Source: JBGUVL01 sp964370395 (GTDB lineage Bacteria; Bacillota_I; Bacilli_A; Erysipelotrichales; Erysipelotrichaceae). Taken from it: a stretch of DNA of 41,209 nt. The position numbers and the translations under genes are program-made. Every line of letters starts with the position of its first letter. Within the stretch, counting starts at the first letter, position 1. The notes under the pieces are model-generated. The model saw only the letters and a list, made by a program, of their open reading frames with translations, ran no database searches and was not told the origin of the DNA. Below are positions 33,601 to 40,853 of the stretch, one piece after another. The stretch spans positions 1-41,209 of the forward strand of contig CAYJIZ010000021.1 of assembly GCA_964370395.1 (NCBI GenBank), in the 5' to 3' direction.

Positions 33601-34007
33601 CCACCATTAATAATTAAATTAGTGCCATTACGAGTTCGAATTGCCGCTTGCACTGAACTATTGTTTTCTTGTGTTGTGACAATCGTTCCCTTTTCATTCG
33701 CATTGACAGTAAATGTTTTGGCTCCATCAATATAAATAACATACTTATACTGCCCACTTAATGTATAGTCTTTCAAATCCAATGTAATCGATGTTGCACT
33801 CGCTTTCGCACTTAAATATTGGGAACCTGTTAACGATACATTTTCCGCTAATTCATACTTCCCATTATCCAATCCTGAACTAACTAAACTTGCAACATTC
33901 GCATTTGTAATATAAATCACATCTTGTGCTTTTAATGTAATTGGCATAATTAAAAGCAACATCGCGATTGATGTGAACACTCCTATTATTGTATTACGCG
34001 TTTTCAT
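30645..34007 (-). CDS. Large anchored surface protein with nine Ig-like repeats
   Basis: A 1120-residue exported protein. Residues 1-27 are a signal peptide. Residues about 60-280 look like a right-handed beta-helix (repeated NGGNF, NGGHF, NNGVF, HNGSF turns, often seen in carbohydrate-binding or lyase-like surface proteins). Residues about 330-1069 hold nine bacterial Ig-like (Big_3-type) repeats of about 80 residues with the pattern KxxYxxxxxFDPSGLxxxVxY and FDKD. A C-terminal helix and the tail QQAKRNK anchor it. It has no LPXTG. It is probably an adhesin with a long stalk. The repeats look diverged rather than recently copied. Confidence 0.85.
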   Translation of the reverse strand: MKTRNTIIGVFTSIAMLLLIMPITLKAQDVIYITNANVASLVSSGLDNGKYELAENVSLTGSQYLSAKASATSITLDLKDYTLSGQYKYVIYIDGAKTFTVNANEKGTIVTTQENNSSVQAAIRTRNGTNLIINGGNFISVEDGITIYTGGQITINGGHFNTTSQGKWGMYIEDASGVEINNGVFGSKDGQKIGLELIGVGDAKIHNGSFYGHSNGMVIDNSLFSIDGGNIDGDLNGAFISEARMGSSIAQATFSGGSINPNILSCGGIVYYTDHNVQLDPKEYVFTLSQLLPSTSYVSSSDYVVHFFDAINQVEYINASQVIYAYDAIKDISVINNPNKTDYVASQHFDPSGLLINVEYLSGKSESVSYDATTFAFDKDELSASDNAVVVTYKNKTASIPVHVIEDKINGIYVKSMPTKITYDENDTFNPSGLVIAVQYLSGKEEEVAYNASTFVFDKSLLRLSDTNVEVTYDTFHATIPVTVASNAVTGIVVKTAPNKTSYVANTSFDPTGLVISLQYQHGQSEDVVYSPTLFQFDKDVLQMNDTSVQVTYNGFVAAIGVNVTSDSVSGISIQSMPTKTMYVANTAFDPTGLVLNVQYLSGRSEQVPYNPATFVFDKDQLSDTDTSVDVTYESQHTNIPIQVNKDVATSLSVKTAPTKINYIASETFDPSGLVLSVHYLSGRSEDVVYDANTFFFDRYVLRSGDAEVNVSYNGLYTPIAISVEKNDVVSVQILHMPTKQDYIEGMRFAADGLMLRVQYEVGYEDVAYNPTIFHFDKDVLEMKDDEVVLVYEGQQVHIPVRVQANEVSSVKVHTMPSKVKYYHGEHFDPTGLALEVDYLNGTNEIVNYDASTFAFDKDFVSVDDTGVMLTYKAKQISIPIEVKEDNITKIEVKTTPKKLRYIEGDHFDPSGLELHVYHANGTKEEVAYDTPSLFASPMDSRVRSVMGFAMNDFSFDKDVLQVADSQVTITYKSATVNVPISVVKNSITSVSIKALPNKTTYYANENFDPSGLVIRVNYLNGTSVDLPYSEDLFVFDKSVLHPTDQEVSVSFDGYTLHFAIRVLDEKGNTTTTNKVSTKATHTSVDTSDSTQVSVYWLMGLVGLLVVLRYVVSQQAKRNK
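30801..33020 (-). repeat. Nine coding repeats of about 245 bp (Ig-like modules)
   Basis: The conserved codons for FDP(S/T)GL recur at a period of about 240-250 bp. The second-last repeat (about 31120-31420) has roughly 20 extra residues (SPMDSRVRSVMGFAMND) between the tyrosine and FDKD positions. Confidence 0.8.
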
Positions 34008-34126
34008 TCTTTTTCACCTTTCTATAAAAATTACACGCGCTCTTCTCTCTCTATTTTCATTATAGTACGCTCCTATTCTCCACTCCACTAAAACGCATCG
34101 TAATTAAATTGAAAATAATGACAATA

Positions 34127-34154
34127 AAAAAGAATGAGTATTTCTACTCATTCT
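34127..34154 (-). terminator. Terminator of the heme-type membrane protein gene
   Basis: AGAATGAGTA and TACTCATTCT form a perfect 10-bp stem with a GAAA loop on the minus strand, then TTTTTT. Confidence 0.88.
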
Positions 34155-34160
34155 CTACTT

Positions 34161-34628
34161 TTACACATGCAAGATGAAAGGAATAAAACTCAATAATGCA
34201 AATGCCATATGAAAATTTAAACTATTGTTTTTCAACACTTTCTTATTCTTCAGCGCTAGTATGGCAAGCGTCATCAAGATGACAATTGCGTATCCCTCAA
34301 TGTAATGCGTTTCCCACATCTCATTTAGCTCAAACAGAAAGGAAACGTGAATACTTAATAAAGCGATACACGCAATTCCTACCAATCGATGAATCGATGT
34401 AAGATACTTCATATTTTTGTTTAACCATGGAATACTCACAATTTTTGTTCGTAAGATAATCATCACTACAATAAATGCATATTCCAACAAGAAAAAATAT
34501 TTTAATACATCTCCAACACTTTCTGCAAAGTGATCATCTGCAGAAGTGAGTAAACGCATCATAATCGATCCAACAATGACTGCTAACGCAAGTGCATAGG
34601 CGATACGAATTCCTTTTTTATTTATCAT
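34161..34628 (-). CDS. Small ferric-reductase-like bis-heme membrane protein
   Basis: A 155-residue protein with about five membrane helices. Two helices each carry a pair of histidines exactly 14 apart: HRLVGIACIALLSIH (about 81-95) and HMAFALLSFIPFILH (about 140-154). This is the heme-ligand pattern of the ferric reductase/NADPH oxidase membrane core, in which two b hemes stack across the membrane. No flavin or NAD domain is attached, so it would depend on a partner for electrons. The start was set at the ATG 8 nt after GGAG. The family call rests on the histidine pattern and topology only; the role may be transmembrane electron transfer. Confidence 0.6.
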   Translation of the reverse strand: MINKKGIRIAYALALAVIVGSIMMRLLTSADDHFAESVGDVLKYFFLLEYAFIVVMIILRTKIVSIPWLNKNMKYLTSIHRLVGIACIALLSIHVSFLFELNEMWETHYIEGYAIVILMTLAILALKNKKVLKNNSLNFHMAFALLSFIPFILHV

Positions 34629-34698
34629 AACCATTACTCCTTTTTTTAAATTTAGCATACCTATAATAATGTAGCAATTCTAACGCATTTACACTTAC

Positions 34699-36498
34699 TT
34701 ATCGCTTTGTTTTCCTTTTTATACCATAAACAATAACCCCGCCAAATACAGCTAACAACCCATACCATAAAACCACTTTCGTCGTGTCAAAAGTTTCAAC
34801 GGATTGTGCGCTACTTTCTTGCTTGTTGGCATAGACGATATATTGTGCTTGTTGTGATGCTTCCATGCCACTTACCACATCTTTCGCATAGATTGTTATA
34901 ACGTAGTTTCCTACTTTATCAATGTTCACATCACTTGTATCAAAGCGTACTTCAATTTGATTGTCGCTTGCTAGTTGTTCACGTAACTTTGTTTCCACAT
35001 AACTTGTTTGTACTCCATAATCCGCCATCATTTCCTCTTTACTAGGTGAGGTATGAATAAGATATTTCATACTTGTTGTTTTCAACGTTATGTTAATCGC
35101 ATTCGCTTGCCATTGCGCATACAACGTGAAGTTATCGGCAGGCATTGTCATAGTTGCATAATCCCAAGTAATCCCACTCCCATCACGTTGCGTATTAAAG
35201 CCGATAAAACGGTATCCAACACGACTTGGTAAGGATTCCACTTGTGGTAATAATTGTCCATACTGCGTAACAATTGGTAATGGTGTTGTTCCCAATCCAC
35301 CATTTAAGTCATAATTCACACGATAACTTTGCGATTGCCATACATATGTTCCTGGTTTGCTTCCATCGTAATTTAAAAACTGCGTTGGTGTTATCGCTGG
35401 TGTATTTGTAGAAGCGGATCCTGACTCAAGATACGACCAGTTTCCTGTGTACATTTCATTTTGTAAAGGATTACTTAGATTAAAATCCGCTTTGAATCGA
35501 AAATTTGGTCCTAGTGTCAATTCTTTTAAATTGTCACTTAAATTAAATAAGTATACTGTATTCGTCGTATTTCGCAAGTCAAATTGACTGATGTCCAAGC
35601 TTTCTAAACTGCTTAAGTTATAAAACATACGTTCTACATCATTTGCATTTGTTGTCACAAAATTACTTAGATCTAAGCTTGTTAAATCCATTGAAGTCGA
35701 AAACATCGCACGAAAATTTTCAACCCTAGACGTATCAAAATGACTGACATCAACACTCTTTAATTTGGTAAGACAAAACATCGAGCTCATATCTGTTACT
35801 AAACTAGTATCAAAACTACTGATATCAACGCTTTCCATACCTGATTGATAAAACATTTCACGCATTTTTGTAACAGAACTCGTGTCAAAACTACGTAAAT
35901 CCAGGTATGTTACATTATCCAAAAAAGCAAACATCCCTGTCATATCGCTCACATTTCTTGTATTGAAATGACTCACATCAATACTTGTCAACATAGGGGA
36001 ATGGTAAAACATACGAAACATATCGACTACTTCTGATGTATCAAGATTATTTAAGTTATTAATTTTCGTTAAATTAGGAAAAAAGGAAAACATATTCGCG
36101 GTATTATTTCCAGGTTTCACATCTCCATCCAAAGTAATTTCTACTACCGATTGCGCAAAGGGATAATGCCACTCACCCCAATTAAAATTAATTGGTGCTT
36201 CTCCCGCTCCTATATGCAAAACCCCTTGGTCATCCAAAGTCCACGTGATTGTTCCAATGGTTCCATTTTCCACTATTGTTGGCGTATTGATAGCAGAAGC
36301 AGTCGGTTGCTCTGTTTCAATTATTGCTTCATCTTTTAATGATGGTTGCACATCCATCGTATTTGCTTTTTGCTCCTCTTGTTGTGCTATTACTAGCTCA
36401 GATTCACTCTCTTCTTGGGCATAAACCATCCTAAAACCCACTCCACTTACAAACATTGCAATCGCAATCACTGAGAGTCCTATTTTCATTTTTTTCAT
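34699..36498 (-). CDS. BspA-like surface protein (DUF285 repeats, InlB-type repeat, membrane anchor)
   Basis: A 599-residue exported protein. Signal peptide at 1-28; DUF285-type leucine-rich repeats at about 130-330 with the unit DxSxFDTSxVTDMSxMF about every 24 residues; an InlB B-repeat-like module (YDLNGGLGTTPLPIVTQYGQ to TLYAQW, about 390-465); an Ig-like region (about 466-555); then a membrane helix and the tail GIKRKTKR. DUF285 proteins are common adhesins of host-associated Firmicutes. It is transcribed alone or with the heme-type gene 70 bp downstream. Confidence 0.85.
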   Translation of the reverse strand: MKKMKIGLSVIAIAMFVSGVGFRMVYAQEESESELVIAQQEEQKANTMDVQPSLKDEAIIETEQPTASAINTPTIVENGTIGTITWTLDDQGVLHIGAGEAPINFNWGEWHYPFAQSVVEITLDGDVKPGNNTANMFSFFPNLTKINNLNNLDTSEVVDMFRMFYHSPMLTSIDVSHFNTRNVSDMTGMFAFLDNVTYLDLRSFDTSSVTKMREMFYQSGMESVDISSFDTSLVTDMSSMFCLTKLKSVDVSHFDTSRVENFRAMFSTSMDLTSLDLSNFVTTNANDVERMFYNLSSLESLDISQFDLRNTTNTVYLFNLSDNLKELTLGPNFRFKADFNLSNPLQNEMYTGNWSYLESGSASTNTPAITPTQFLNYDGSKPGTYVWQSQSYRVNYDLNGGLGTTPLPIVTQYGQLLPQVESLPSRVGYRFIGFNTQRDGSGITWDYATMTMPADNFTLYAQWQANAINITLKTTSMKYLIHTSPSKEEMMADYGVQTSYVETKLREQLASDNQIEVRFDTSDVNIDKVGNYVITIYAKDVVSGMEASQQAQYIVYANKQESSAQSVETFDTTKVVLWYGLLAVFGGVIVYGIKRKTKR

Positions 36499-36716
36499 TA
36501 TCGATTCCTTTCTATAAAAACAACATTTTTATATTTATTGTCTTTTTGTGTACACAACAATTTTATATTAATTCTATCTAAAAACCTTAGTATATGCACT
36601 GGAAATTATTGGTAGAAATCGACATTTATGATTGAACTGTGCCTAGCTTTACCATCGCACTAGCTTTTTGAATTTGATCTTGCTTTACTCCACTTGTTAC
36701 GCATTCCTTTTTACAA

Positions 36717-36770
36717 ATAAAAAAAAGATGTACATAACTTAATCTTACCTGATTTTAGTTTCACATCTTT
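36717..36770 (-). terminator. Long imperfect terminator hairpin
   Basis: AAAGATGT (36724-36731) pairs with ACATCTTT (36763-36770), with an inner imperfect stem (AACTTAATC with GATTTTAGTT). Eight T follow on the minus strand. Confidence 0.6.
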
Positions 36771-36783
36771 TGTAAACGAGTAT

Positions 36784-36810
36784 AAAAAAAACACCTATTC
36801 CTAGGTGTTT
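36784..36810 (-). terminator. Terminator downstream of the integrase gene
   Basis: AAACACCTA (36789-36797) pairs with TAGGTGTTT (36802-36810), with a T run on the minus strand. It lies 140 bp past the integrase stop, so it may belong to the element or to the chromosome beside it. Confidence 0.75.
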
Positions 36811-36950
36811 ATTGTCTAATGGCGCCTAAAACAGGAGATTAATTCAACCGTTTTCTTATGCCTTTTTATACTATAAACACCTTTTTTTATGTAGATTATG
36901 GTTTAAAAAGTTTATAAAAAAAAATTTTTTATACCAGATTTATACCATTT

Positions 36951-38063
36951 TTAAAAATCGAAATTATCATTCAAAAGATTTACTACATTCTTTTGTGCAT
37001 CAGGAAACATATGCTTATATTTCTTGAGAACAATTTCTACGCTGTCACCAATACGCTCAGCGACCTCATATACACTCAATCCTTTATCTGTTAGATAACT
37101 TACGTGAGAATGACGTAATCCATGTACCTTAATTCTTTTTACACCACTTGATTTAGCAAGTTTATCTAAACGTCTTTGAGGTTGATTTTGGCTTACAGGG
37201 GCTTTCATACCGAATACATAAGAACCTTTATGCCATCCATCAAACGTCATAGACTCTCTTTTTAGCCTTTTAAGTACTGTTGATAGGTTATTATCCATAG
37301 CAAGTACAATGCCATCTCCATTCTTTCTTCCATATATTACTTTGTCTTCTTCATCAACTTTAGTTGCATTGACTCTCTTCTTATCTCTAACATGTCTTCT
37401 GATGTAAATCTTCTTATTAGTAAAATCTATGTCCGTCCAGCGTAATCCTCTTATTTCTCCCTTTCGCATACCTGTGAGGTATAATACAACAAAGAATGTG
37501 TACCACATTAAATCATTTTCATAAGAGATTGCTTTCTTAAATTCTGTATCACTCCAAAACAGAAGACTTTCGTCTGTTCTTACTATTTTCAACGACACAA
37601 AATTAGAGCAAGGATTTTTTTCTATATATTCAAGCCGTGTTGCATAATTTAAAATCATATTTAAAATACCTGTTACCATATTGATGGTCTTTGCTGAATA
37701 TTTTTTATTGCCCCTAAATACTTTACTACTCATGACATTTTGCAACTCCTGCATATCAGCCATTTTTATTTCTGTAATGCGCTTCTGTCCAACGATCGGA
37801 TTAATATGAAGACGATATACACTTTCAACCGAATAACCGCTTGTTCCCGCTCTATGGGTGTCTAAATAACGTATATAATCTTCCGCTACCTCAGAAACAG
37901 TAGTTGTACTCACAGTTGGTGCCTGTCTCATCAAGGCCTCCCCCCTTTTAGCCTCTCTCATAGTGTGAAATCCTCTTTTTTGAATATGCCTTCCATTTAC
38001 ATCTATATATTGATAAGCCCATCTCGTTAAGTTTTTTTGTAATTTATATTTATATACTGACAT
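36951..38063 (-). CDS. int: Tyrosine integrase of a mobile element
   Basis: A 370-residue tyrosine recombinase. Residues about 1-50 are an arm-binding AP2-like domain (WAYQYIDVNGRHIQKRGFHT), about 55-150 the core-binding domain, and about 165-365 the catalytic domain with Arg200 (TGMRKGEIRGLRW), His314 and Arg317 (HGLRHSH) and the nucleophile Tyr349 (KKYKHMF). The box II position that is usually His or Trp appears as Asp340 (RIGDSVE). It overlaps the small gene upstream by 14 bp. It should integrate and, with that protein, excise the element whose body extends to the right. Confidence 0.9.
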   Translation of the reverse strand: MSVYKYKLQKNLTRWAYQYIDVNGRHIQKRGFHTMREAKRGEALMRQAPTVSTTTVSEVAEDYIRYLDTHRAGTSGYSVESVYRLHINPIVGQKRITEIKMADMQELQNVMSSKVFRGNKKYSAKTINMVTGILNMILNYATRLEYIEKNPCSNFVSLKIVRTDESLLFWSDTEFKKAISYENDLMWYTFFVVLYLTGMRKGEIRGLRWTDIDFTNKKIYIRRHVRDKKRVNATKVDEEDKVIYGRKNGDGIVLAMDNNLSTVLKRLKRESMTFDGWHKGSYVFGMKAPVSQNQPQRRLDKLAKSSGVKRIKVHGLRHSHVSYLTDKGLSVYEVAERIGDSVEIVLKKYKHMFPDAQKNVVNLLNDNFDF

Positions 38064-38388
38064 CAGTAGTAGTGCCTCTTGCGTCGTTGGAATCTATTAA
38101 TTGCGTTTCTTCACGCAAGAGTTGTCTTTCTTCTTCTGCGTGTTTTCTAATATCACTTTCTTTTAGATTTAGGTACTTCAATAAACGTACAGTTGTAATT
38201 CCAAAAGGACTTACATATTTGTTTTCGCTTTCTACTTCTTTACAGATATCATAATAAACTTCCCTTGCTCTTTGATATCCACAAGGGCAAAACTTTTCTA
38301 TGTCTCGGATTGATAAAAAACCTTTTCTAATGCAATCCATTCTTTCCATGTTAATTGTTTTTAGTTTCTTTTTTCTTTTTTCTTTCAT
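38050..38388 (-). CDS. Excisionase-like small DNA-binding protein
   Basis: A 112-residue basic protein. After a Lys/Arg-rich start (MKEKRKKKLK) a helix-turn-helix-like segment follows (SIRDIEKFCPCGYQRAREVY, about 26-45), as in small proteins encoded directly before integrases of Gram-positive integrative elements. The start was set at the ATG at 38388, placed 7 nt after AAGGAGG. Excisionase function is inferred from position, size and charge. Confidence 0.6.
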   Translation of the reverse strand: MKEKRKKKLKTINMERMDCIRKGFLSIRDIEKFCPCGYQRAREVYYDICKEVESENKYVSPFGITTVRLLKYLNLKESDIRKHAEEERQLLREETQLIDSNDARGTTTDVSI

Positions 38389-38407
38389 TTTATCCTCCTT
38401 TTTATTC

Positions 38408-38423
38408 TGTGTCCATGGACACA
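38408..38423. promoter_or_regulatory. Perfect 16-bp palindrome, candidate repressor operator
   Basis: TGTGTCCATGGACACA lies directly downstream of the -10 of the integrase operon. It is the best candidate site for the repressor encoded divergently at 38509. Confidence 0.75.
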
Positions 38424-38428
38424 CTTTG

Positions 38429-38457
38429 ATTATAATGTATTCGTTTATCTTTGTAAA
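38429..38457 (-). promoter_or_regulatory. Promoter of the xis-int operon
   Basis: On the minus strand, TTTACA (38452-38457), a 17-bp spacer and TATAAT (38429-38434). The operator covers the expected start point. Confidence 0.75.
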
Positions 38458-38496
38458 TAAAAAAATATTCAAGTTTATTATTAGTCATTTTTAAGT

Positions 38497-38502
38497 TATA
38501 AT
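38497..38502 (+). promoter_or_regulatory. -10 element giving a probably leaderless repressor transcript
   Basis: TATAAT ends 6 bp before the ATG at 38509, and no ribosome site precedes that ATG. Transcription would start at or next to the A of the start codon. Confidence 0.55.
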
Positions 38503-38508
38503 TGTTAT

Positions 38509-38952
38509 ATGAAAAACAACACATTTAAAGACACAATGAAAAAAGCCATCGCTTCTGAAAATATCACAATAACTGACCTGTCTAAAAAAACAGGGATTCA
38601 AAGAAGAAGAATTTATGACTATTTAGAAGGCATACGCACCCCCGATTTCAAAAATAAAAAAATTATAGAAGCTGCACTAAATATCCCTTCTCGTAGAAAA
38701 GAAATTCCCATCACGACAACCGAGTTGTTAAAAAGTTTGGATGAGATAAGAAATAAAACTACAGAAGAATTATGGAAGACAGTTTTTGAAAATTTTGAAA
38801 AATGTTTTCGTGTACAATATGAATGTATTTCTATGGTTGATTTAGAAACAGCAAATGATATTATAATTTTATTAGCAAAAACTACACAAGAAGTGCAGAG
38901 AATGACTTATAAAAGTATGGACGATCAAAATATAGATAATGAAAAAAAATAA
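38509..38952 (+). CDS. Helix-turn-helix repressor of the element
   Basis: A 147-residue protein with an XRE-like helix-turn-helix at about 15-55 (ITDLSKKTGIQRRRIYDYLE) and a helical C-terminal part (about 65-135) of no family I recognise. It is divergent from the xis-int operon, across a perfect palindrome, in the position of the lysogeny-type repressor of mobile elements. It has no Shine-Dalgarno sequence and seems to be translated from a leaderless mRNA, as some phage repressors are. It lacks the LexA-type peptidase domain. Confidence 0.7.
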   Translation: MKNNTFKDTMKKAIASENITITDLSKKTGIQRRRIYDYLEGIRTPDFKNKKIIEAALNIPSRRKEIPITTTELLKSLDEIRNKTTEELWKTVFENFEKCFRVQYECISMVDLETANDIIILLAKTTQEVQRMTYKSMDDQNIDNEKK

Positions 38953-38978
38953 AAATCCACAAAAGTGTGGATTTTTTA
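38950..38978. terminator. Bidirectional terminator between the two element regulators
   Basis: AAATCCACA (38953-38961) pairs with TGTGGATTT (38966-38974), flanked by A on the left and T on the right. It serves the convergent genes at 38509 and 38976. Confidence 0.8.
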
Positions 38979-39182
38979 ATTTTCTTTTCTTTTTCTTTCT
39001 AAAATGAAATCTAGAGATACATTATATAAATCTGCTAATTTCATTAATAATTCTACAGATATATTTCGTGTTCCGTTCTCATAATGTGAATAGGCTCTCT
39101 GCGAAACATTCAAATAATCTGCAACATATTCTTGCGTATAATCATTATCTTCACGTAAATCTCTCAATTTTCTTATAAGCAT
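38976..39182 (-). CDS. Cro/CI-type XRE regulator
   Basis: A 68-residue protein that is almost wholly an HTH_3 domain: LREDNDYTQEYVADYLNVSQ and AYSHYENGTRNIS cover the DNA-binding helices, and LADLYNVSLDFILER closes the fold. The start follows AGAGGTGAAC. It is a small dimeric DNA-binding regulator; it may be the second switch of the element or control the divergent cargo operon from 39226. Confidence 0.85.
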   Translation of the reverse strand: MLIRKLRDLREDNDYTQEYVADYLNVSQRAYSHYENGTRNISVELLMKLADLYNVSLDFILERKRKEN

Positions 39183-39225
39183 AGGTTCACCTCTACTTAT
39201 AGTATATTCAGTACATTTTGTTCTA

Positions 39226-39254
39226 TTGTTTTATAGTCCATAATGGGCTATAAT
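39226..39254 (+). promoter_or_regulatory. Promoter of the cargo operon
   Basis: TTGTTT (39226-39231), a 17-bp spacer and TATAAT (39249-39254). It leaves a leader of about 105 nt to 39366, with two short hairpins (for example TCACAA/TTGTGA near 39275-39294). It also rules out a coding start at 39243. Confidence 0.6.
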
Positions 39255-39365
39255 TTATATAAGATACTTTTATTTTCACAATTTATTCATTGTGAATCTG
39301 CTAGTTTTAATGCAGTAGAAACAACTAGTAAGTTAATTGTATTAAAAAAGAAAAGGGGCAGGAAA

Positions 39366-39809
39366 ATGTTTGAATATTTAATTGGGAAGGAACAGGAAAA
39401 ATGGAGATGTTTTACAAGTTTCATGTTGAGAAAAGATATTAGTTTCTTGACAAAAATTATAGAAGGATTGATAATGGCAACGATATTATTACTATCTACT
39501 TTTGTAGATGTTGTCTTATTTATTCTGATTATTTGTTTTGGAATTATTGAAACCTGTATTTCATTTTGGTGCGGCTTGTGGTTATTTTGCCTTATATTTG
39601 GCTCCATAATGCAATTTGGATTTAATGGACCAGAATTTTGGTTTATCTCAAAAGGAACAGAAACAGTCATTTTAGAAGTAATAATATATTTATTGGCTCT
39701 TGTTATCCCCGTTATAATCGGTGGTATAGGGGGCTCTATTGTTCAAGGTATAGAAGAATGGTTCAATAATAAAGTTATGACTTATGCATTAAATAAGTCA
39801 TCCTTGTAG
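39366..39809 (+). CDS. Small polytopic membrane protein, element cargo
   Basis: A 147-residue protein with an N-terminal charged part (MFEYLIGKEQEKWRC) and three membrane segments (about 28-50, 52-78 and 98-122), the last rich in glycine. The start ATG follows GGGGCAGGAA. It is first in a rightward run with the exported protein 39 bp downstream. I do not recognise the family; membrane localisation is the only firm statement. Confidence 0.6.
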   Translation: MFEYLIGKEQEKWRCFTSFMLRKDISFLTKIIEGLIMATILLLSTFVDVVLFILIICFGIIETCISFWCGLWLFCLIFGSIMQFGFNGPEFWFISKGTETVILEVIIYLLALVIPVIIGGIGGSIVQGIEEWFNNKVMTYALNKSSL

Positions 39810-39848
39810 ATTAATATATAAGCACTTCCACCTAGAAGGAGAGAATAT

Positions 39849-40853
39849 ATGAAAAAGTTATTTGATAAGTTTGGGAAGAAAAAAGTATATGTAACTGGAT
39901 TAGTTGCTTCAATAGTAATGGCAGTAGTATTAGTGGTCTTTGCTATGCCACAAGATAATCCGTTAGAATTAAAAAAAGATACATTCGTTTCGGAATATGG
40001 AGAAACCATTTCTACAAATGCTAAAGATTATTTGAAAACGGATGATAAAGATATTTTAGAAAAAGCAAAGGTTTCTATTGGAAAAATAGAAAACGAAAAA
40101 GACAAAGAATATGCAAAAATTGGTACTTACAAAGCGGTTGTAAAACACAACAAGAAATCCGTTGAATTTTCTATCGAAGTAAAAGATACAAAAGCACCAG
40201 TGTTTAAAGATTTGATGAAAGAAATCGTAATCGAGCAAAATGCAGAGGATGTTGATTATACAAAATTCTTTGAAGTTGTGGATTTAAGTGAATTTAAAAT
40301 TACAGTTGAAAGCACGAAGGTAGATTTATCTAAAACTGGTTCATATGAAATCAAAGTAACTGCGAAAGACAAATACGATAATAAAACAACAAAAGTTGTA
40401 AAAATAAAAGTCGTATCTATGGACGACGCTTCTAAAGAAAATGGTGTTACAAAAGCATTAGATGGTACAGTGTACCAAAGCAAAGAGTTAAAAGATAAAA
40501 TTTCTGAAGAACAAAAAGTAGAAGAAAACAACAACAGTAACACAACAAACAATGGAAATACTTCTACTGGCGGAAATACTTCTACTGGTGGGAATACCTC
40601 TACTGGTGGTAGCAATTCAAACGGTGGACAAACAACACAACCATCAAAACCAAATGTTTGTGTTCCTGATGGAAATTTCGGTTCGATAGGAAATTCAGGA
40701 AAAGTGTTTTATAGTAAAACAGAAGCCGAAAGTTATGGAGCGACTTATTTAGAAAACCAAAGTTTCCCATGGAAGTATAACGGATTTACTGCTTGGACAG
40801 TTTATGACAACTGTGGAGAGCGTAATGATGTTTGGACAGTAAATTTTTATTAG
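39849..40853 (+). CDS. Membrane-anchored exported protein with Ig-like domain
   Basis: A 334-residue protein. A single N-terminal helix (about 13-32) without a clear cleavage site anchors it facing outward. Residues about 36-190 hold Ig-like strands of the DUF5011 kind (DTKAPVFKDL, then GSYEIKVTAKDKYDNKTTK). A low-complexity Asn/Thr/Gly linker (about 228-262) contains three NTSTGG repeats. A C-terminal domain (about 268-334) with two cysteines and four aromatic-rich strands (FPWKYNGFTAWTVYDNCGER) is unfamiliar. The start follows AGAAGGAGAG. It may act in cell contact or surface exclusion of the element (inference). Confidence 0.7.
   Translation: MKKLFDKFGKKKVYVTGLVASIVMAVVLVVFAMPQDNPLELKKDTFVSEYGETISTNAKDYLKTDDKDILEKAKVSIGKIENEKDKEYAKIGTYKAVVKHNKKSVEFSIEVKDTKAPVFKDLMKEIVIEQNAEDVDYTKFFEVVDLSEFKITVESTKVDLSKTGSYEIKVTAKDKYDNKTTKVVKIKVVSMDDASKENGVTKALDGTVYQSKELKDKISEEQKVEENNNSNTTNNGNTSTGGNTSTGGNTSTGGSNSNGGQTTQPSKPNVCVPDGNFGSIGNSGKVFYSKTEAESYGATYLENQSFPWKYNGFTAWTVYDNCGERNDVWTVNFY
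40554..40607 (+). repeat. Three 18-bp tandem repeats in the linker of the exported protein
   Basis: GGAAATACTTCTACTGGC and two near copies in a row encode repeated GNTSTG. Copy number is likely to vary between strains. Confidence 0.85.

Larger units (their letters stand above)
36499..36950. other. Intergenic junction between surface protein and integrative element
   Basis: About 450 bp without a convincing gene. It holds two leftward hairpin terminators (36724-36770 and 36784-36810) and an AT-rich stretch next to the integrase stop codon. An open frame of about 40 codons on the minus strand (near 36640-36770, ending in AMVKLGTVQS) has no good start and may be a gene remnant. The attachment site of the element should be in 36810-36950, but the other end is not in the window to define it. 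Confidence 0.5.

Noticed and set aside
36811..36860. tRNA or tmRNA 3' end as integration target
   Set aside because: The stretch with GGCGCC and TTCAACC looked tRNA-like for a moment, but no acceptor stem, T arm or CCA can be folded.
39243..39365. Earlier ATG of the three-helix membrane protein
   Set aside because: This ATG lies within the promoter: the TATAAT at 39249-39254 is downstream of it. The ATG at 39366 has a ribosome site and gives a sensible membrane protein.
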